Shown: piece by piece, positions 57,786 to 64,000 of the stretch
Numbering within the stretch: position 1 is the stretch's first letter
How the letters are laid out: each line of letters opens with the position of its first letter
Assembly: GCA_020831965.1 (NCBI GenBank)
Contig: JAFIFP010000006.1
Span: 49,610 to 113,609 of the forward strand
DNA from: Idiomarina sp.
GTDB taxonomy: Bacteria; Pseudomonadota; Gammaproteobacteria; Enterobacterales; Alteromonadaceae
DNA: 64,000 bases
Direction: 5' to 3'
Position numbers and translations under genes: made by a program
The notes under the pieces: model-generated
The model's database searches: none
What the model saw: the letters and a program-made list of their open reading frames with translations, nothing else
Told to the model about the DNA's origin: nothing

Positions 57786-58288
57786 TGTCTGAATCGGCCC
57801 CTGAGCGTGATTTTCCGCTAAATGACGTGCCGCTACATATTGTGTTGTTTCAACCAGAAATCCCCCCCAACACAGGGAATATCATTCGATTATGTGCAAA
57901 TACGGGTATGGCCTTGCATTTAATTGAACCTCTGGGCTTTGATTTGGACGAAAAGAAGGTAAGGCGCGCAGGTTTGGACTATAGCGAGTTGGCCTCCATG
58001 TCCCGCCACAAAGATTTTGCTAGTTTCTTGGCTGCGGTGCAGCCGAAGCGTTGGTTTGCTTGCACCACTAAAGGGTCGGTGGCGCACTCAGCACTAAGCT
58101 ATGAACGCGGTGATGCCTTGGTATTTGGCCCCGAAACCCGCGGCTTGCCTGATAACGTACTTGAGTTAGCGGGAGCTGACCGACGGTTGCGTATCCCAAT
58201 GCGTCCGGGAAGTCGCAGCATGAACTTATCGAATGCTGTTGCCGTGGTCACCTATGAGGCATGGCGACAAATGGACTACTGTGAGTAG
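57785..58288 (+). CDS. trmL: tRNA (cytidine/uridine-34-2'-O)-methyltransferase TrmL
   Basis: A 167-residue SPOUT (trefoil-knot) enzyme that 2'-O-methylates the wobble base of two tRNA-Leu. It has [49 protein letters not shown] and [20 protein letters not shown], all in the expected order. It is coupled to pldB by an overlapping TAATG. Confidence 0.95.
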   Translation: MSESAPERDFPLNDVPLHIVLFQPEIPPNTGNIIRLCANTGMALHLIEPLGFDLDEKKVRRAGLDYSELASMSRHKDFASFLAAVQPKRWFACTTKGSVAHSALSYERGDALVFGPETRGLPDNVLELAGADRRLRIPMRPGSRSMNLSNAVAVVTYEAWRQMDYCE

Positions 58289-58318
58289 CCACAAATATAC
58301 GAATAACGGAGAGGTGTA

Positions 58319-59959
58319 ATGAAGTCCCTGATATCCGGAATAACAGCGCTGATGGCGCTCGCGTTGGCAACGACTGCGAGTGCAGAAAGCCGAACCTACA
58401 ATTTGCTGTTGGCAGGTAGTGAGCTTGAAATTTGCTCCAGCATGAATGCCGAACGCTGCCTCTCAGACGATTGGATTGAAGCCAATGAAATGCGCACGAG
58501 CCGTTTGTTTCAATTGACGGATGTTCGCCGTAAAGAAGCATTACGCAGTGCTATTTGGCCAAGTGATCGCGCAGATATTCGCGGCAAGTTGAGTGATGCG
58601 CTCGAACAGATGGCAGAGTATTTCGGTCGTGGGGTGGTTCCGGAGCAGCGCTTTGTTGAACGTTTTCGTGGCCGCGCACATTTGCCCTTGCTCATGGAGC
58701 TCTCTGAGGCCGAATATGAGCGTGTTCTGGACAACTTAGAGCTACGGCGTTTGGACGGTTTATACGACGTTGCTAATTTAGCGCAGAGCCCGGCGTCGAC
58801 GCGCGAAGTCATCAACGAATTCATGAGTATGCTACAACCTTTGGCTGGGCGAGATAATCCGCCGCGCATCGTTTTAGTGACCGGTGCTGCACGGGACAGT
58901 TTTGCCGCTGTTGAGCGTTATGTCGGAGCCTTTGAACAGGCCGGAGCTGAAGTCACTTGGCTACCCGTCGATGCCGTGGTGACCGAAGCTCAAAGTCGCG
59001 GTCAATGTGGTCGTATTGAGAGTCTTCGACGCAGCATGAACGGAACTTACGATCGTGATCGTGTGAATCCCGACCTGCATGCTCGCCAAGTAGCTTACTG
59101 TGAAGACGCAACGGCTTGGGAGTCAATCATTGAGAACGCTCATGGTGTGTTCTTTACCCATGGACGAGCCGACCGGCTGCGTCGTGCCTTTGGTGATGAG
59201 CAAGGTGTTACGCCATTGTTGCGGGCTTTACAAGAGCGTTTTGTGGCGGGCACCTTAGTGGTTGCAGCAGAGGGCGAAGCCATTAACGCTATGTCGCGTG
59301 TGAACATGCTGACCAACGGTTCGAGCCGTGAAGCGCTCAATAGTGGCGCGCACCCACGACCTGCCCCAACACCAGGCTGTGAGCTAGATAACACCTGCCC
59401 GCGCGACTTGAACGCTGATAGTCTGACTTACGATACTCGTGGAGGCCTTGGTTTTTACGGGTATGGTTTAGTGGACTTTGATACCTCGTATCGTGGGCGT
59501 CAACTGCGGTTAATGCGCCTTGCTCAGCATACGGGCACACCGGTTGGCGTGGGGATTGATCGTCATACAGCACTGCAAGTGAATTCAGGCACCGGGCACT
59601 TTCGCGTATTGGGTGATGAAGGCGTTTTTATGATTCAAGGCGCGCAAGGTGTGGAAAGCTTAATTGCGGGCAGTTTCCATTATCTGCAAGGCGATAGCAC
59701 CGGCACCTTGAGTGGTCAAGGCGTGTCGGATGTAACCTTGGCCGCACAGCGGTCACGTCGTATTGAATCGACAACGACTCGCTTTATCGGTGACACCGGG
59801 ATTATCGATAGCTTAGAAACACTATGTCGACGTGGCAGTGTTCGTTTACTTCAGGATCGTGTGGAGCTGCTCATGCGAACCGGCGATGACAGCGAAGTTG
59901 CTGTCACTGGCGGTCGCTGTCAGGTGTACAACGGCGTGATTGGCGTCGCGGTGCAGTAA
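58319..59959 (+). CDS. Exported cyanophycinase-like (S51 fold) protein lacking catalytic residues
   Basis: A 546-residue protein with a signal peptide (MKSLISGITALMALALATTA, cut after SA). The region from about 180 to 440 follows the order of cyanophycinase/peptidase S51: RIVLVTGAARDS, an extended insert, GTLVVAAEGEAINAM, then GFYGYGLVDFDTSYRGRQLR and PVGVGIDRHTALQV. Where the family has the nucleophile GTSAGA, this protein has AEGEA (Glu318 for Ser); where it has DxHFSxRGR, this reads DFDTSYRGR (Asp388 for His). So the fold is probably kept and hydrolysis lost. Cys pairs in the insert suggest a periplasmic location. Assignment of the fold is moderately confident. Confidence 0.6.
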   Translation: MKSLISGITALMALALATTASAESRTYNLLLAGSELEICSSMNAERCLSDDWIEANEMRTSRLFQLTDVRRKEALRSAIWPSDRADIRGKLSDALEQMAEYFGRGVVPEQRFVERFRGRAHLPLLMELSEAEYERVLDNLELRRLDGLYDVANLAQSPASTREVINEFMSMLQPLAGRDNPPRIVLVTGAARDSFAAVERYVGAFEQAGAEVTWLPVDAVVTEAQSRGQCGRIESLRRSMNGTYDRDRVNPDLHARQVAYCEDATAWESIIENAHGVFFTHGRADRLRRAFGDEQGVTPLLRALQERFVAGTLVVAAEGEAINAMSRVNMLTNGSSREALNSGAHPRPAPTPGCELDNTCPRDLNADSLTYDTRGGLGFYGYGLVDFDTSYRGRQLRLMRLAQHTGTPVGVGIDRHTALQVNSGTGHFRVLGDEGVFMIQGAQGVESLIAGSFHYLQGDSTGTLSGQGVSDVTLAAQRSRRIESTTTRFIGDTGIIDSLETLCRRGSVRLLQDRVELLMRTGDDSEVAVTGGRCQVYNGVIGVAVQ

Positions 59960-60037
59960 CTACCAATACCAACTCGCGCCAAACCCCGCCTCGCTACCAA
60001 AGTTATCGGTGGCGAGGTGTCGATATCGAAGCCGGTA
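59960..60037 (-). pseudogene. Possible 3' remnant of an outer-membrane beta-barrel gene
   Basis: The minus strand between two convergent genes can be read as 25 codons ending DNFGSEAGFGASWYW and TAG, a typical barrel C terminus (alternating aromatic/glycine strand ending in Trp). An in-frame TGA lies just upstream and pyrE starts beyond, so nothing more of the gene survives. This is a weak call from a short stretch. Confidence 0.3.
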
Positions 60038-60056
60038 TCACACTCTCTCCGTTATC

Positions 60057-60704
60057 TCAGACAGAGATACCGTATTGGGCTCGATATTCACTGACTTTGG
60101 CTAAGGCTTCTTGCTGACCGGGTTGGTCTTGTAGGTAGCTGATCAGATCGTTGAGCGTGATGATTGCGATAACTTGTGCGTTGTAGTCGCGCTCCACTTC
60201 TTGAATGGCGCTGAGCTCGCCTTTGCCTTTTTCTTGACGGTCTAGGGCAATCAACACACCCGCTAAGCTAGCGCCATTGGCTTCAACAATATCCATAGAC
60301 TCGCGAATAGCGGTGCCTGCTGTGATTACGTCGTCGACGAGCATAATGCGACCTTTCAGCTCTGAACCAACCAGGTTGCCGCCTTCGCCATGATCTTTCT
60401 TTTCTTTACGGTTAAAGCAGTAGGGCATATCTTGGCCATGGTGTTCGAACAGGCTGACAGCTGCAGCGGTTGCAATAGGAATGCCCTTATACGCGGGGCC
60501 AAAGAGCACATCAAAGGCAATGCCAGAATCTACCAGCGCCGCAGCATAATAACGACCGAGCTTGGCCAAGTCGGCCCCAGTGTTAAACAAGCCGGCGTTG
60601 AAGAAATACGGGCTAGTACGGCCCGACTTCAACGTGAACTCACCGAATTTCAAGACGCCTTTGCTTAAGGCAAATTCAATAAATTCGCGCTGGTAGTCTT
60701 TCAT
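60057..60704 (-). CDS. pyrE: Orotate phosphoribosyltransferase
   Basis: Adds orotate to PRPP in pyrimidine synthesis. A 215-residue type I PRTase with the PRPP loop [17 protein letters not shown], the orotate-side [14 protein letters not shown] and the flexible loop [11 protein letters not shown]. It overlaps the upstream rph by 4 bases; rph-pyrE is the usual gammaproteobacterial order. No attenuator is seen in the small overlap. Confidence 0.97.
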   Translation of the reverse strand: MKDYQREFIEFALSKGVLKFGEFTLKSGRTSPYFFNAGLFNTGADLAKLGRYYAAALVDSGIAFDVLFGPAYKGIPIATAAAVSLFEHHGQDMPYCFNRKEKKDHGEGGNLVGSELKGRIMLVDDVITAGTAIRESMDIVEANGASLAGVLIALDRQEKGKGELSAIQEVERDYNAQVIAIITLNDLISYLQDQPGQQEALAKVSEYRAQYGISV

Positions 60705-61417
60705 GTGTTCAGAGCCTCTTTCTGAATGTCGTTCAATTCACGGATAGCGTGTTTCGCTAGTTCCACCATGGTGTTCATTTCTTCGAAGGAGAAGGGCTCG
60801 CCTTCCGCGGTGCCTTGAATCTCGATGACTTTGCCTGTGTCGGTCATAACCACGTTCATGTCAGTTTCTGCGGCTGAGTCTTCCGGGTAGTCTAAATCTG
60901 CGACGGCTTCGCCTTTCACAATACCGACCGAAATGGCAGCTACCATGCACTTGAGTGGATTCACTTTCACCAAGCCTTTCTTGCGCATGTAGTTGAGCGC
61001 GTCGACTAAGGCAATACAAGCACCGGTAATGCTCGCGGTGCGCGTGCCGCCGTCTGCTTGAATCACGTCGCAGTCGACGGTAATAGTGTTCTCGCCGAGG
61101 GCGTTAAGGTCGACCGCTGCACGTAGTGAACGCGCGATCAGGCGTTGAATTTCCATGGTACGGCCACCTTGTTTGCCACGCGCCGCTTCGCGATCAGAAC
61201 GCGTATGGGTAGCGCGGGGCAGCATACCGTATTCGGCGGTGACCCAACCTTGGCCTTTCCCTTTGAGGAAGCGCGGAACCCCTTCTTGCACGGTGGCGTT
61301 ACACAATACTTTGGTGTCGCCGAATTCAATCAGTACGCTCCCCTCCGCATGGCGGGTAAATTGGCGAGTCACAGTTACTGGACGAATTTGCTGGGAAGTA
61401 CGGCCACTTGGACGCAT
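60701..61417 (-). CDS. rph: Ribonuclease PH
   Basis: Phosphorolytic 3' exonuclease that trims tRNA 3' ends. A 238-residue hexameric PH-fold protein starting [20 protein letters not shown], with [40 protein letters not shown] and [19 protein letters not shown] all intact, so it does not carry the frameshift known from E. coli K-12. It leads the rph-pyrE unit. Confidence 0.97.
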   Translation of the reverse strand: MRPSGRTSQQIRPVTVTRQFTRHAEGSVLIEFGDTKVLCNATVQEGVPRFLKGKGQGWVTAEYGMLPRATHTRSDREAARGKQGGRTMEIQRLIARSLRAAVDLNALGENTITVDCDVIQADGGTRTASITGACIALVDALNYMRKKGLVKVNPLKCMVAAISVGIVKGEAVADLDYPEDSAAETDMNVVMTDTGKVIEIQGTAEGEPFSFEEMNTMVELAKHAIRELNDIQKEALNT

Positions 61418-61721
61418 GGGATAACCTCAATGGTTAATAAACAATGAATGGAAGGCAAAAAAGCGCCCACATTATAAGCCCACCCCACCCCAAACACCAA
61501 ATTGGGGTCAGATGAACAAATTAGGCAAGAATTACCGTTTTTAAAGGCCTACAGAGAATAGGGTCAGAACAACTTTACAATTTTTTTCGGTGCTTTTTGG
61601 CGATCGCCCTCGGCTTTTTGCTCGCTAGGCCGGCAGTACGCACGAACGAGGTCGGCTTACAGAACTGCACGCAGCGCGGTATACTTGGCCAATATTTGCA
61701 AGATTAGTGAAGGGATGACCA
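61418..61721. other. 304 bp gap between rph and yicC, with repeated GGGTCAGA
   Basis: No gene. The octamer GGGTCAGA occurs twice in direct orientation, at 61505-61512 and 61561-61568, with AT-rich sequence between. I have seen such GGGTCAGA-bearing stretches near degenerate mobile elements in this class, but that is recollection, not proof. The divergent rph and yicC promoters should lie here. Confidence 0.5.
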
Positions 61722-62585
61722 ATGATTCACAGCATGACAGCTTATGCTCGCGAAGAAGTGAAAGGCGACTGGGGCACGGCGGTATGGGAACTGCGCTCGG
61801 TTAACCAACGTTACTTAGAAACCTATTTTCGCCTGCCTGAGCAATTTCGCGCATTAGAAGTGCCATTGCGTGAGCGCTTACGCAAGCAGCTGCAGCGGGG
61901 CAAAGTAGAATGTAGCCTGCGCTTTACCGCTAGTAGCGGGAGCACTACAGATCTGCGGATCAATGAAGCATTAGCTCTGGCGATACTGCGCGGAGCGGAG
62001 TGGATACAAAGTCAGGGCGCCAAGGCTTCAGTGGATCCCCTGGATGTCATGCGCTGGCCTGGCGTGTTGGAAGCTGAAGAAGCTGACATGGATAGCCTGC
62101 AAGCCGAGATGATCGCTGGTTTCGACCGCACCATGACGAGTTTCTTGGACCATCGGGGTCGCGAAGGTGGCAACATGAAGCAGCTGATCGACGATCGCCT
62201 GACTATCATCAGCGAGCAGGCGTTACTGGTGCGAGAGCGCATGCCCGAGATTGTGCAATGGCAACGTGAACGCCTATTGACGCGCTTTGAGGAAGCCAAG
62301 ATTGAGCTTGATGCCGAGCGAATTGAGCAAGAGATGGTCATGCTGGCGCAGAAAGTAGACGTGGCTGAAGAGCTTGATCGCCTAGATTCGCACGTGAAAG
62401 AGACCCGCGCCATTCTAAATAAAGGCGGCGCCTGTGGCCGACGACTCGACTTCATGATGCAAGAGTTCAACCGCGAAGCAAACACCCTCGGCTCAAAATC
62501 TATTCACACCGACATCACCGCCGCCGCGGTGGAGATTAAGGTGTTGATTGAGCAGATGCGGGAGCAGATTCAGAATATTGAGTGA
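61722..62585 (+). CDS. yicC: YicC-family protein (RNase-like / RNase adaptor)
   Basis: A 287-residue protein. The N-terminal YicC_N signature MIHSMTAYAREEVKGDWGTA, WELRSVNQRYLETYFRLPEQ, and the C-terminal DUF1732 region (GGACGRRLDFMMQEFNREAN, TLGSKS) are intact. E. coli YicC is involved in decay of the RyhB small RNA. It is divergent from rph, the conserved arrangement. Confidence 0.93.
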   Translation: MIHSMTAYAREEVKGDWGTAVWELRSVNQRYLETYFRLPEQFRALEVPLRERLRKQLQRGKVECSLRFTASSGSTTDLRINEALALAILRGAEWIQSQGAKASVDPLDVMRWPGVLEAEEADMDSLQAEMIAGFDRTMTSFLDHRGREGGNMKQLIDDRLTIISEQALLVRERMPEIVQWQRERLLTRFEEAKIELDAERIEQEMVMLAQKVDVAEELDRLDSHVKETRAILNKGGACGRRLDFMMQEFNREANTLGSKSIHTDITAAAVEIKVLIEQMREQIQNIE

Positions 62586-62690
62586 TTTTACCACTCCTTC
62601 CGCGTTTAAATTAAATAACTCAAAATTAACGATTAAATTTAATTTTTATTCTCTAAACACACGCTATTTTCTCATGCTTTTCTACATTTA

Positions 62691-62718
62691 TGGTGGGTAC
62701 ACTGGTAAGTACCCACCA
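62691..62718. terminator. Hairpin between yicC and the IS element
   Basis: TGGTGGGTA (62691-62699) pairs with TACCCACCA (62710-62718) across a 10-base loop. AT-rich DNA follows but not a clean T run; it may end yicC transcription. Confidence 0.4.
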
Positions 62719-62745
62719 CTTCTTACATTAATTTTACTGGTAGGT

Positions 62746-63666
<921 letters not shown>

Positions 63667-63667
<1 letters not shown>

Positions 63668-63673
63668 TTTTTT
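63667..63673 (-). promoter_or_regulatory. Programmed -1 frameshift site (A AAA AAG)
   Basis: On the minus strand AAAAAAG lies near the end of orfA. A -1 slip there moves the ribosome from KKATALL to KKGYRSLDVRRPEIYALIDR, the known start of IS3-type OrfB. Confidence 0.85.
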
Positions 63674-64000
63674 AAAATCGATTTTTCTCGCTCTAAGCGA
63701 TTTACACGAGCTTCGAGCTCTTGAATTCGCTGCTGCTCAGGCGATAACGCCTTGCTCTTAGGCGTCACACCGCCTCGTTCGGATTCCAATTGCTGCACCC
63801 AGTTACGCAGCGTATTCTCATGAACATCCACAGCGCGGCATGCTTCGGCAAAACTATAACCTTGATCAAGGACCAAGCTCGCAGCGTCATGCTTGAATTC
63901 CGGGCTGAATGTTCGACGTTGTCTTCTTGTCATTGAACACCTCTTCATTAGGGGTAATACTACCACCTAAAATAGTGTTCGGGTTTAGTCTGCCACTACA

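Noticed and set aside
62012..62485. 157-codon minus-strand ORF within yicC
   Set aside because: Ser/Arg-rich mirror of yicC codons, no independent support.

Overview
The window is 64 kb of chromosome from a gammaproteobacterium. Gene order (dam, damX, aroB, aroK and mrcA together; metJ beside metL; glnA-glnL-glnG; cpxRA; rph-pyrE; yicC), the classic regulatory sites, and the emphasis on amino-acid and peptide catabolism (complete hut pathway, secreted S10 carboxypeptidase) suggest Alteromonadales, perhaps Idiomarinaceae. That placement is an inference from gene content; no rRNA or tRNA gene is visible to confirm it.

Layout. 1-2.0 kb: 5' part of a TraB/GumN protein, a 416 bp gap with hairpins including a REPIN-like pair, and an unknown secreted protein. 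2-17 kb: yhiN and a YfcC-type carrier, dam-elaA-rsmJ, damX-aroB-aroK, two small unusual ORFs where pilMNOPQ usually lies, mrcA, and metL/metJ around a Met-box operator. 17-29 kb: malic enzyme, a methyltransferase, rpmE, priA, argS-ftsN, hslVU behind a sigma32-type promoter, and a GGDEF/EAL protein with a degenerate GGDEF motif. 29-37 kb: rraA and the hut genes, with hutI and hutC-hutU-hutH divergent around a probable HutC operator and hutG convergent to hutI. 37-47 kb: yihY-dtd and small membrane proteins, a remnant of an RND efflux operon fused by a large deletion, the OhrR/Ohr peroxide switch, typA, and a histidine kinase broken by one in-frame stop. 47-57 kb: ACR3 arsenite pump, S10 carboxypeptidase, the nitrogen regulon core (glnA with sigma54 promoter and NtrC sites, glnL, glnG) and cpxRA behind an array of CpxR boxes. 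57-64 kb: pldB, trmL, a cyanophycinase-like protein lacking its catalytic residues, pyrE-rph, yicC, and an IS3-family element whose outer end coincides with base 64000.

How it works together: histidine is broken down by HutH, HutU, HutI and HutG under HutC, feeding glutamate and ammonia into the pool that GlnL/GlnG sense and GlnA assimilates. CpxRA, HslVU and PBP1A/FtsN/DamX cover envelope stress, protein quality control and septal wall synthesis.

Most of the window is conserved housekeeping DNA. I found no clear new defence or biosynthetic system. The most informative irregularities are the REPIN-like pair, the Cys-for-Ser change in the MIO motif of HutH, the reduced pil locus, the RND deletion fusion, the nonsense-split kinase, and the pseudo-peptidase of the cyanophycinase fold.
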